A DNA stretch of 40,746 bases from Oehlia diaphana (taxonomy: Eukaryota > Glomeromycota > Glomeromycetes > Glomerales > Glomeraceae). Of the stretch, positions 10,245 to 20,376 are shown piece after piece. Each line of letters starts with the position of its first letter. The stretch's first letter is position 1. The position numbers and the translations under genes are program-made. The notes under the pieces are model-generated. The model made no database searches, was not told the DNA's origin, and worked only from the letters and a program-made list of their open reading frames with translations. The stretch is from NCBI GenBank assembly GCA_003833135.1, contig QZLH01000001.1, positions 119,777 to 160,522 on the forward strand, in the 5' to 3' direction.

Positions 10245-10560
10245 ATTTCCTCTTCGTTCCTTTCGTCTTTTTCATTCCTTTACACTACCCTCCGTTCCTT
10301 TCATTTCTATTCCATTCCCACTTCATCTTTTTCGTTCCTTTACACTATCTTTTGTTCTTTTCATTTTTTTTCCATTCCCACTTCTCTTTACACTATCCTT
10401 TGTTCCTTTTATTTTTTTATTCCTTTTTGCTCCATTTCGTCCTCTCCATTCTTTTCATTTTTTTTCATTAGTTCCCACTTGATCTTTTTCGTTCCTTTTG
10501 TTTCTTTCACTCCCCCTTTCCCTTTTACTCTCCCTATTTTTTCATTCACCCTCATTTTTG
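10245..10560. repeat. Pyrimidine-rich minisatellite, about 60-bp units
   Basis: Four to five degraded units each read roughly CTTTTTCGTTCCTTTACACT then TTTGTTCCTTTCATTTT and CCATTCCCACTT. The plus strand is nearly all C and T, so it can form purine/pyrimidine triplex DNA. A 131-codon frame across it (Ser/Phe-rich) is a by-product of the repeat. Confidence 0.7.
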
Positions 10561-11631
10561 ATTAATTTTTTAGAAAAAACTTTAATTTTATGAAAATACT
10601 ACAAATAATTTTATTAATTAATTATAAATTTTATAATTATTTTATATTAACGTCAATCTTAAACTTATAACTAACTTGAGAAAATATTTGAATAATTAAA
10701 TGTATTAGAACCTATTCATTTCATTTATTATTATTCATTTTACTCAATAAATTATTAATTTAATTAAACCATTTTGAATTAAAAACTTTATTCAAAAATC
10801 TGGTGGTTATTTAGAGAATTTCGGAATTCGGATATGGATTTGGTTATAATAATCTATATTAAAATCAACAATTTCTTCAAAAAGAATTGATATTTTTTTT
10901 ACATAATTTATAATTAATTAATTGAATTTGAAAATCAAACTATTTATCCAGCGTTCAATTTAATTGAAAAAATCTTACTCATCTTTCTATCAACGTCGGT
11001 CAATTTTTCTATATCTGATATGTTATATTTGATTTTTTTTATTTTTTTTTTATTTAATAATAATAAAAAATTGAAAGCAAAAGAAAAAAAAAAAATTAAA
11101 AAAATTTGGGGGAAGAAAAAGGATAAAGAAAAAAATCAGTTTAAAAAAAGAGGTAAATTTCCGAAAAAAGGAATCCGAAAAAAAAATAAGTACGAAAAAA
11201 ATTCTGAAAAAAAAGGACAATAATCCAATCCAAAAAGGAAAAAAAAAATAACAATACGGTCTAAAAAAAAGATCACCGAAAAATTGGGGATTATTTAATA
11301 AAAAAAAAAAAAATTATTTTTTCAGTTTAGGAAAAAAATTAAACCTAAACGGAAAAGAATGAGAAAACCAAATTTTCGGTTTTGAAAAGAAAAACTAAAC
11401 TGAAAGAAAAGGGAGAAAATTTTAAAATTCCTATTAACTGAAATTGGATTAGTATGATTGGAATGCACACGGATCGAATAGTTTTTGACCATAGGCGGAG
11501 GCATGTCACGGGTTTTAATTATATGGCATGGGATTTCAAGTTACACAACTCAAATTATTTATACGGAGACTAATCCTAATAATAAGCGTGTGTGGAATAT
11601 TTTATAGGAAATTACTAATAACCCTTTTTTA
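10561..11631. other. AT-rich region with a purine-rich block
   Basis: No gene is seen. Positions about 11075-11310 are strongly purine-rich (runs of A with GGAAAAA, AAAAAAGAGG), the opposite strand bias to the pyrimidine-rich minisatellite 0.5 kb upstream. A lysine-rich frame there is composition-driven. Confidence 0.5.
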
Positions 11632-12682
11632 GTCTTACGATTTTTCATATTCTCGTATAGTTAGAGATATAATGGTACCAAATTGGATGAATGATTTTGG
11701 TGTTTCTCCAGATTATGACCAGAAATCAAATATTGAATCTACTTTACGTAAGTTGTTATATTTATTAAATTTAATTTTTATTTAGAAATTTTGCTATTTT
11801 TATTTTAATTTTTTTCTTTAGTTGGAGCACCATTTCCGGATTAATCGATGACTAGCATATTATCATTCAGTATACAACCTAAGAGCAATAATGTCATTCA
11901 GTAGATAAGGAAGTTAGATTTGTATAATAATACATACATTGCTTCATATAAATCTTTATTTTACTGACTAAAAAAAAAACAAATTATATTTTTAAATAAT
12001 AAAAAGGTCAAAGACAGTGAGTACTTTATATTTTAAGTTTTTTGTTTTATTACCTTTAAAAAAAAATTAATTAAATTCAATTATATATAGTACTTAAGCG
12101 GTTTAGGTTTAATGGGAGGTGCCTGGGGATTAACAGTAGCAGTATAAGCATTTCTTTTTGGTAAGATTTATTCTTTAAAAAAAAAAATTATTATTATAAT
12201 TTTAATATTGTTTAATTTACAGGTGCTGATACATTGCGGCCATTGAGAGCCGTACAATTAATTATACTGTTGCGGATTTTCTCGATTAAGCTTAAAACTA
12301 CTTTACCAACTATTCCATTTTTAACACAATGGATCCTGATACTAAAAATCATCCTTCAAGACATGCACTTCCTTTAGCTGAACAAAATGAATTGATTTTA
12401 GCAAGAATTGATAGTTTAGAATTATTTATACAAGAATATGTCGTTGATGTACGTTATTTAGACGGTATTCGGGATAGATTACCTTCAACCAGCATTATGA
12501 ATGATCTTAATAACCATGGGATACAAAATTTGAAAGAAGAATTTGATAGTACAAGTACTACAGTTACGCAACTACAAGATTTTGTTTCAAGAAAATTTCA
12601 CTCAAAATTCACAAGTACGACTAAATATGTTATTAACATAAAGAATTTTTTAATTTTATTTTATTTAATAATTGTTATTTGA
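11632..12682 (+). pseudogene. Broken multi-exon membrane-protein gene
   Basis: Exon-like pieces with good splice sites appear in order. The first, 11632-11747, encodes SYDFSYSRIVRDIMVPNWMN and on to QKSNIESTL, then GTAAGT. The second, after TTTAG near 11821, encodes GAPFPD then a stop. The third, about 12092-12161, encodes LSGLGLMGGAWGLTVAV, an in-frame TAA, then AFLFG and GTAAGA. The fourth, from 12223, encodes GADTLRP. It shifts frame and continues as the open stretch from 12329 (MDPDTKNHPSRHALPLAEQN, ELILARIDSLELFIQEYVVD). The glycine-rich hydrophobic third exon looks like a transmembrane helix. Two stops and at least one frameshift indicate decay. I do not recognise the family. A fragment of a second copy lies near 15485. 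Confidence 0.55.
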
Positions 12683-12701
12683 TTATTAATTGCATGTCAT
12701 A

Positions 12702-12919
12702 ATTAATATTAGTGATGGGACTTAAAAATTATTTCAAATCTTTTTTAATTAATAAGTACTTATTAAGTACTTATTAAGTTAATTATTAAGACTAATTATT
12801 AACTTAAAAATTAAAAGTCCTATGTTAATTTAAATTATTGATTTAATAAGTACTTATTAAGTTAAAATTAAAAATAGTTATTAAGTTAAAAATTAAAAAA
12901 TCCCATCACTAATTAATAT
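12702..12919. mobile_element. hAT-type MITE (202 bp) with perfect 8-bp target duplication
   Basis: The element (12710-12911) has inverted ends TAGTGATGGGA and TCCCATCACTA. It is flanked on both sides by the identical 8-mer ATTAATAT (12702-12709 and 12912-12919). An 8-bp duplication and a TAGTG-type end are hallmarks of hAT transposons. Inside there are repeated palindromic AAGTACTTATTAAGT blocks and no reading frame, so it is nonautonomous. Confidence 0.9.
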
Positions 12920-15900
12920 TAAATGTGTATTACTAATTTTCATAGTAATAAATATATATGATATTTTGTACAATGATTCCTTGAATTACCATAATTCGAA
13001 TAAATTATCATCTCTTAAAGGAATATGATAAATCATATAAAAAAATAAATACATTATTCCGAATTTTGTTTATGGATCACAGACTGATGTTGCGTTAAAA
13101 GAAATGATCATCTGCATACTACAGTATATAATTTTATTTTTAAATCAAAATATTAAATAGTTATTGGAATAAAGATATCGGTCTTTGTCTGATGTCCAAT
13201 AATCGGTTATTAATGAACAATGCTAATACTGATCTGAATATTGGATATCTCATAAAAATATCGGTCATTAAAATCCCGCATATTCCTAATTTACGTCATT
13301 TTTTATTTTATTTTTATTTTTTATTTCTCGTCATTTAATTCGATAATTTTAAACGTAAAGTATAATTTAATATGAATGGTAATTTATTTTAGATTTTTTA
13401 ATTTGAATATCCAAACAATATTGTTTATAATTTAATTAATCTGATGGATTATGGATTATTAGCCTGAAGTGTAATTAAAGATTCTAAGGTGATACAAATG
13501 TCCGGCATGTGACGATATATAACAATAAACCTTAAACAGTTTCTGGAGAAATACTAGCAATTTGTAAATAAAAATATTCATATTGTAATTAAATGCTCTC
13601 GTTATCCTGATTCATGAATCTAGTACCAAACAAGTTACGTTAAACAACAATTATATTTTTATACTGTATATAGAAATAATACGGTCTAAATGGACCATAA
13701 ATTTGGACGTTCGAAAAAATTTTAAATTTTTCCGTACTCAGACGGACATTGTAGAAAAAGTTACAATTACGTAATATATTGTAATGTAATGATTTTAACG
13801 TTTTTTTTATTATATATTTGTCATAAACATCACTTTTTAATCTTTACTGTTTTGAAGAAGAAAAATAATATAAATATGAATATTGATAATAAATCCAATG
13901 TTGAAAGACCAGGTTTATATAATATTATGACTTTATGAGTCAATTTTATTATTATAGAGCTGAATATTATTAAAAAAAATAGAAATTTATAAGCTTATCT
14001 TCAAAGAGTATAATTGATATATTACATTTTTTTAACATAAAGTATTTTATTAAAAAACAAAACATGTACGAAAATTCAAAATTGTACAAAAAATCAAAGT
14101 CGTACGAAAATTTTCAAAGCATTCGTACGTACTAGTATAAAAAATTTTTATCTGTTAGAAACGTACGTGATTAACGTCCGTCCGAATTTGTATTACCGTA
14201 CAGTACTACTTTACTTAATACCTCAAAATTTGCAAATATTTTTGTTGATTCGTGTCTACTTACGATATTTTAATTTTAAGAAATAAATAACAGATATCAA
14301 TATCATTCTTGTAATGGAATTTGGATCTTTTCAATATGTAGGTATAATATGAATATGTACTGACCGGTTGACGATCAGACTTGGCAGTGGCATGATTTCC
14401 ATTCATCCCGCACTTTCTGTACGATATTTTTTTTTCTCTCATCCAAAGATGCTGTAAGTAATACCAAACTTATATATTAATATTACTCATATACATGTGA
14501 AATTAGACTTCATATTGCTAAAATATACAGTATCTCCAGGTAAGATTTAATTCAATGCATGCATAACCATATCCCATCTGTTGACCAAAAGAAAATAACG
14601 TACATTACTAATAATGATTTAAATCGATAAAATTACTATTATATTCTATATAGTTGATACTTCTTTTATAATACTTTTTTAATCTTATTATTTCGAACTT
14701 CATTCAAATGTTGCACGTCAATAACATATTCTTGTAAAATAATCAAACTTCTATAAATTATTGCCGAAATTAATTCATTTTGTTAATCTATCCATAATTG
14801 AATTTTCTAGTTAAAATATTTAAAACTAGTGTTAGTTAATTATAGATCAAGAGTCATATCCGAATTCAAAATTGTACTCACAAAGAAAAGGAAGGCTCTT
14901 TATTTAAGAAAGCATCTTCGCCAAAAATACTTACAAGTTAATTAGTTGCCCAAACGCTCCAGCTGCATGACATTTTTCCTTCGGATAATAGGTCTGCTAG
15001 AATCAAATGATAGAGAAGGATATGTATGTTGTCTATTAATCAATAAGCGTGTTGGAAAAATGGGACGAAAGAAATAAATATAAAATAAAATATTTTTTTT
15101 TTTTTTGTTGCGAAAGGATGAGAATTTTTTTTTATAATTATTGTTTCAGCCAAAATATAACGATCAAATTAATTAAAACAGAAAGCCAGTGATGCTAACT
15201 AAATGATAGTTTGTTAAAACCTATGTTCAAAGTTATGTATATACATGTTTCGTTATAGAATATGTAGAAAATTTTTGATGAAAGTCTCCTTGTAATAAAA
15301 TTAAACTTTCCAGTGATGGTAAGCTCCTCCAATATCTAGATCTTAAGTTGAATAACGCGCAACGTGATTTTTCCAGTTTACTGTGTCATTTTTTTAGAAA
15401 AAGCCAAAGATCATGTGCATTGTATATTTATATAGATTGAAAGATCGTTATAAACTTTATATATTTTTTTCTTTTTTTTTTTATAGTGCAGACACATTGG
15501 AATTCGTAAATCATATTCCTGCGCATTTTCTGCCATTATTCCATTTTTCGAATGATCAATGATGAGTCTTATTAGCGAATTATCGCACATTTAGTACTGT
15601 ATTGTTTATTTTTTTTCAAATCACGTGTAAGATAAAACTTTCGTCATGAGAAATCTATCACCTGAAATGCGCAGTATGATATCGGGAAAATTCTTGCCGA
15701 GATTTTTTTTATGTACATCAGTAAGACGTCATTGGTTTATGTTCGCAGAAAATGAATAATTAATCCGTCGACCTTTTTTCAGAAAGTTTAGAAAGTTTTG
15801 GGAATTATTAATATTATTAATATAAATGATTTACGTAGCCAAAGGGACATGCGAAAACTAAAAACAACATTGGATAGTAATTACATCCAAAAAAAAAGGA

Positions 15901-16083
15901 AAGGGAACATTAGTGATATATTCATAAATAGTTGGAATAAACATTGTTAATTATTAAAAAATGTATCATTTTATTAAATTATTCTATTAAATTATACTGA
16001 AGGTTGAACTAAAATACTGTAAATATATAACTGATAATATATAAAAAATATAATAAACGAATAGGCTAGTAATATGATATATA
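12920..16083. other. Long intergenic AT-rich region
   Basis: No intact gene is found on either strand. Seen: a stretch rich in CGTACGAAAA-like repeats and inverted GACGGAC/GTCCGTC motifs (about 13680-14215), a CACGTG (15622-15627), and a short fragment resembling the membrane-protein gene (about 15485-15565). Confidence 0.5.
15485..15565 (+). pseudogene. Fragment resembling exon 4 of the membrane-protein gene at 12223
   Basis: After an acceptor-like TTTATAG, the sequence TGCAGACACATTGG matches GTGCTGATACATTGCGG at 12223. GCGCATTTTCTGCCATTATTCC then matches the pieces GCGGATTTTCTCG and ACTATTCCATTTTT after a gap. Too short for certainty. Confidence 0.3.
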
Positions 16084-16563
16084 TTATGATATATTGATTT
16101 TTCTTCCGTTTACCGGTGGCTTAGTCATATTCCCATTTATAGGATCCATGGAACCTAAATGTTTACCATTTTTATCATAAACTTCGATATCATTATGAGT
16201 AAAATCCCATTCATAATATTTTTTATCTTTTCCTGTTCCAGTAGTTTTAGTTTTACCACGAAAAGAATCAAATTCTTTCCATTTTGGACTTTCACCAGGC
16301 CCCTTAATTATTGGATCTTTAATTACTGGATTTTTAATTACTGGATTTATATTTACTGGATTTTTAAATATCGAACCTAATTTAGGGATTTTGAATTTTG
16401 GAAATCGTTTTGAAAGTGCGTCATTTTCCGTAGGAGCCCTACCATCTATGCATCGACCAAATCCAATTGGACAAGCTTCTTGATCATAATTTAGAGGAAC
16501 GGCGAATGTTATGGTGGTAAAAACAAGTATTAAGATAAGAATCTTTTCGATATTATTATTCAT
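16084..16563 (-). CDS. Predicted secreted protein with C-terminal colicin E3-type ribonuclease domain (159 aa)
   Basis: Residues 1 to about 21 form a signal peptide (charged start, hydrophobic ILILILVFTTITFA, cleavage likely near A21). C31 and C38 could form a disulfide. LSKR at 50-53 is a Kex2-type site. Residues 66-90 are short repeats (NPVIK, DPIIK). Residues about 95-159 resemble the cytotoxic RNase domain of colicin E3-type bacteriocins (Pfam Cytotoxic family): YYEWD at 116-120, then H123 and E127, HLGSMDP at 135-141 and a basic end with R154. D120, H123 and E127 fall where the family's catalytic Asp, His and Glu lie. Family enzymes cut small-subunit rRNA at the decoding site. Secretion, target and activity here are inference. 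No immunity-like gene is nearby. The frame is intact, unlike many neighbours. Horizontal origin from bacteria is possible. Confidence 0.75.
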   Translation of the reverse strand: MNNNIEKILILILVFTTITFAVPLNYDQEACPIGFGRCIDGRAPTENDALSKRFPKFKIPKLGSIFKNPVNINPVIKNPVIKDPIIKGPGESPKWKEFDSFRGKTKTTGTGKDKKYYEWDFTHNDIEVYDKNGKHLGSMDPINGNMTKPPVNGRKINIS

Positions 16564-16612
16564 CTTTAATTTCAGTTGTTAAAAAGTAAATTTTATAAGA
16601 ATAAAATTATAA

Positions 16613-16858
16613 AACTTTTGAGAATTAAAACGTGTATTATTAAAATCGCAAATAAAGTATACAACTTTTGAGAATTAAAACGTGTATTTATTAAAAAACG
16701 CAAATAAAAGTATACAACTTTTGAGAGTTAGAATGTGTATTTATTAAAATACGCAAATAAAAGTATAAAACTTTTGAGAATTAGATTTATTAAAAAACAC
16801 AAATGAAATTATACAACTTTTGAGAATTAGAACAACGTGTATTTATTAAAAAACGCAA
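16613..16858. repeat. Five-copy minisatellite (about 50-bp unit) upstream of the secreted-protein gene
   Basis: Units start at AACTTTTGAGAATTA near 16613, 16663, 16716, 16769 and 16815. Each continues through ACGTGTATTTATT to ACGCAAATAAAAGTATA. Unit lengths are 50, 53, 53, 46 and about 44 bp. The array begins only 50 bp upstream of the ATG at 16563, so it probably lies in the promoter or 5' UTR. Copy-number change there could alter expression. Confidence 0.85.
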
Positions 16859-18491
16859 GATTGATGAACAGTTTCAAAAACTGCAAATAAAAATTATTGT
16901 TCGATTATTTTAGTCTTTAAAAGTAAGAAAATCAATCTTGTGCAAAATTTGATATTTTAAATTTGAAACGCTGTCAAAAATTCAGGGGCCTGGATACATA
17001 GAATTTGCCGATCTAAATTTTCTAACTATACAGTAGATCAACTGCAGATGCGCTAAAAAAAAATCTTTAAATTACGTAATTCCTTATTAGGATAGAGCAT
17101 TTTCCATAACTATCTTTAAGCATAATTTTTCATGTATGACAGAATGAGTTTCTAAATAAATGTCTCGGTGCGAAAAATAAAAGATTTATGCATTTCGTCA
17201 ATGAACTTCTTTATTAAGCCAAATTTTTTAAGTATTTAACGGAGTTACAATATATGCATTTTTATTGGATACGGATATTATTTATAGTGACAGTTTTAAT
17301 CTTAATAGTTCGGCACTCTGTCCTACTATATGCAATGGAGATCATAAAGAAAAATCTATATGACTATATGGAATAATATAAACGGTGAATGAGGTTTTGG
17401 TAAACATTATAGAGAACGAACTTATCGTCTCAAATATACATGTGACCCTAAACTATTTTCTAAAAAAGTAGTTTCGGAAATAATTTCGGTTTCAAAAATT
17501 TTTAATATAAAAAATATAAAATAATTATATTATTTAAGCCCCGGCAGTGATGAGTTTTGGACACAATTTTTAACTTTAAGGTTTTGAACAAGGTTTTGAA
17601 CATAAGAGAATTGTCCAAAACCCTGTCCAAAACTTGCCCGAAACTGTATTGAATTTCAAAGGGATAGATCTCGGAAAAATGATCTGATAATTAATAATTA
17701 ATTTTACGGGCTTTATAATTCAGTAAGGGATAGATTGGCACTCAATCGGAGAAAATGATCGGCAAGTTATAATTAATAATTAATTTTACGGGCTTTATAA
17801 TTAATAAATTTTTTTTTTTAGAAACTCTCGTTCCTCACTAACAAACTTTCCCAATAAACAAAAAAAAAACACATACAATAACTTTTTTGACCAAGGGAGA
17901 TTATTTTACTAAACTCATATTATAGCATATATGAGTGAAAAAATATAAGAAAATACAAGAATGTAAACTCTAAAAAAACAAAAGGCTTAAAAAACTAAAT
18001 AAAAACCAAATGCAACTTAGTTTGGGTCAAAATCGTTTAAAAAAATTTTTTTTTAATACTCAACTTTTTGGAAATTTATGGCCGGAATCTGGTGTTCCTC
18101 CATAGTAAAGTCAGTAACATGAAACTTTAGCGACTTCAACCTTTGGCTAGGATTGACACTATTCATTGCTGTATTCAGCATTTTTATTATTAATCACGTG
18201 AGGATATAATAATCCAACAAAAATGGCATTTTTATCGATGATCGGTTCAATGTATTTTGGAATTCAAATATAATTTCGGATTTTATAAAAACAGTTCCGG
18301 AATAATTCGGTTTTAAAAAATTTTTAATATGAAAAATATAAAATAATTATATTATTTAATGTATTTTGGCTTGAAGAATTTAAATAACTTCAAATATAAT
18401 TTCGGGTACTATTAAAATTAATTTCGGATTTTTATAAAAACAGTTTCGGTTTCCGGAGTTTCGGGAGTTTCATTTTGCATATTCTTATAAT
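16859..18491. other. Noncoding region with duplicated segments
   Basis: No gene is seen. The segment ending TATAAAATAATTATATTATTT occurs at 17490-17537 and again at 18311-18360. AATTTCGGATTTTATAAAAA recurs near 18271 and 18420. A small hairpin (GTTTTGGACA near 17555 against TGTCCAAAAC near 17610-17630, repeated) and a tandem duplication (17661-17802) lie between. A CACGTG is at 18195-18200. Confidence 0.5.
17661..17802. repeat. Tandem duplication, two diverged units of 66 and 76 bp
   Basis: Both units (17661-17726, 17727-17802) begin GGGATAGAT. Both contain AAAATGATC and end AATTAATAATTAATTTTACG, then GGCTTTATAATT. The second has about 10 extra bp after GGGATAGATT. Confidence 0.7.
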
Positions 18492-18783
18492 GGGGTTTGA
18501 TCCCGAAACTCGAAATCCCGAAGGTACGAAATCCCGACACTCTAAATTCCGAAACATCAAAATCCCGAATTGCCATAATCCCGACATTTCATAAGCCCGA
18601 CACTTCATAATCCCGAAATTCAAAAATACCGAAATGAAAAGTCTTGAAATTTATTAATAAAAGAAAGAAAATGGAGTGTCGGGACTCGGGATTATAAAAT
18701 TCGAGATTTTGACAATTCGGGATTTTGACGTTGCGGGATTTAGAGTGTCGGGATTTCGAGTTTTGGGATTTTGGACGGGTCCC
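18492..18783. mobile_element. Foldback-like element 2: inverted AAATCCCGA motif arrays
   Basis: The left arm (about 18492-18620) contains repeated AATCCCGA/ATCCCGACA motifs every 12-18 bp. The right arm (about 18670-18783) carries the inverted forms TCGGGATT. Read inward from each end, the arms share ACTCGAAATCCCGA, CGACACTCTAAATTCCG and TCAAAATCCCGAATTG. The ends are GGGGTTTGATCCC and GGGACCCGTCC (reversed). No clear target duplication was found. A minus-strand open frame here is a by-product of the repeats. Confidence 0.75.
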
Positions 18784-19499
18784 AGTAAAATTAGCTAATA
18801 ATTTTAATCAAATCATTTAACACATTTCACAAATCATATGACCATCACAGCAATTGGCAAATATCACATGATTTATGCATTTCCCAAAATGGTTAATAAA
18901 CATATTAAATATAGGCCATTCTCAACTTCATTCACACCTTATTTCATTTTGAAGTCCATTTCCATTAAGTCTTAAACAACAATAATCTCCTTTTGATTGG
19001 TGATGGAACTCTTTCCGCTGATCTTTCAATCAAAAATTTCTGAAGACGGAAAATTATACAAACACACAAAATAACCACAAAAATGGAGTCGGCATACAAT
19101 TTACGGAATATAGATATGGGTTTATAGAGTAAAAACCTTTTCTTTATGACTCTCGATGTTCAATATCGCATACGGGAAGAGAAACAGGATGGGATTCGAC
19201 GAGTGGAATAAAAAATACTTTTTTGGAGTAGATAAGGAAATCAGTATTACGTCAAAAAACGACTATCAAAAATATAATAATAGGTTATGCTAGTGCGTCT
19301 TATGGCATATACAACAGCGAAATGAAAAGACTTGCAAAAATGGCTGCGGCAGTCACGTGAAGAGGTCAGGTGAAATAGGAAAAATTGGAAATGAAAGAAC
19401 GAATTATATCCAAGAAACGAGGCGCCATCGAGGGCTTAAAAAATGTAATTGTTGAGGAAAGGGGAGTGGTGAAGAAGTTATATGAGGGAATGCTGATCA
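18784..19499 (+). other. Region with traces of decayed coding sequence
   Basis: Coding-like pieces in changing frames are visible on the plus strand near 19140-19490, for example REEKQDGIRRVE and EMKERIISKKRGAIEGLKNV followed by VEERGVVKKLYEGMLI. The last open stretch (from 19388) runs straight into the palindrome cluster at 19500. No family is recognised. CACGTG is at 19354-19359. Confidence 0.35.
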
Positions 19500-19501
19500 G
19501 A

Positions 19502-19767
19502 TATAATGCGCCATACTGTTCAAAAATCTCGGGTGGCCACCCTGGATGCATCCAGGGAAGCTACCCGGGATCAATCCTAGATGTATCCAGGGTGACCACC
19601 CGGGATTTTTGAACAGTACGGCGTTTGATAATCCAGGGTAAATCCTGGATACATCCCGCTACCCTGGATGCATCCAGGGTGGCCACCCGGGATTTTGGAA
19701 CAGTATGGCGCATTATAACATCCCGGGTAGCTACCCTGGATTTTTGATCAGTACGGCGCGCCATAAT
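19502..19767. mobile_element. GC-rich cluster of nested palindromes (mosaic MITE)
   Basis: Unit 1 (19502-19630) has inverted ends TATAATGCGCCATACTGTTC/AAAAATC and GATTTTTGAACAGTACGGCG/TTTGATA. Two further end copies follow at 19691-19717 (GATTTTGGAACAGTATGGCG) and 19738-19767 (GGATTTTTGATCAGTACGGC). Between them lie perfect palindromes: GGGTGGCCACCC (19531), CCTGGATGCATCCAGG (19541), CCCGGG (several) and GGTAGCTACC. The cluster is much more GC-rich than its surroundings and has no plausible gene. Confidence 0.75.
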
Positions 19768-20060
19768 CAGACAAAGAAATCAATGGCTGGGCTGGAGTAA
19801 GGGGTTTATATAAAAACAAAAAACGTATCATAACAAAACAATAAACAATCACGTGATTTCGTGTTATGAAACGGGATTTTTGAAAAATTTATCTTCTAAA
19901 AATATTATTTAAAAATTCCGTATACATTCCGCATGATTAATTTTTTAAAAATGTTCAAAAATGAATTGCTTATTAAATATACGGAATTTGTATACGGAAT
20001 CTATAGAAACGTACATAAAATGTATACAAAACGTATCCTTTCCGTAATTTCTTATAGGGA
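19768..20060. other. Noncoding stretch with inverted ATTCCGTATAC motifs
   Basis: AATTCCGTATACATTCCGCA (19915) and TATACGGAATTTGTATACGG (19978) are inverted relative to each other, about 60 bp apart, and could form a hairpin. CACGTG is at 19850-19855. No gene is seen. Confidence 0.4.
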
Positions 20061-20376
20061 ATGAGTAAAGGATTACAAAAAGATAACATTACCACATATG
20101 AATTCGGTCGTGAAAAGCATTTACGATTGCAGAGAGGCGCAACAGAAGGAAATAAAGAAAGTTTCTTATCAAAGATTTGAGTCGCCACCATTGTTTTCAT
20201 TAAGAGTCATTCAGGCGGCGGAGTCACATGATGTGATACAAAGATATATGACGCTTAATAATGACTTTACAAAGCGGGTTAAAGAAGAGAATCGTGAGAC
20301 GGATACGAAGAATATAAATGAAAAGAGGGTGACTAAAAGTCTTATGGTAAGAAATATACAAAAAGACTGGAGTTGA
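20061..20376 (+). CDS. Hypothetical short open frames, doubtful
   Basis: Two overlapping plus-strand frames are open: 20061-20180 (MSKGLQKDNITTYEFGREKH, then LRLQRGATEGNKESFLSKI) and 20098-20376 (92 aa, highly charged, ending VRNIQKDWS). Neither matches a family I recognise. The first has the look of a decayed exon and the second may continue it after a frameshift. Together with the traces at 19140-19490 they may be remnants of one gene split by the palindrome cluster. No signal peptide or membrane segment. Confidence 0.25.

Noticed and set aside
10170..10565. Ser/Phe-rich 131-codon plus-strand frame
   Set aside because: It lies in a pyrimidine-rich minisatellite; length and composition follow from the repeat, with no domain.
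11020..11223. Lysine-rich 67-codon plus-strand frame
   Set aside because: It is a product of the purine-rich block; no start context or domain.
18432..18623. 63-codon minus-strand frame
   Set aside because: It is the translation of the AATCCCGA motif array in the foldback element.
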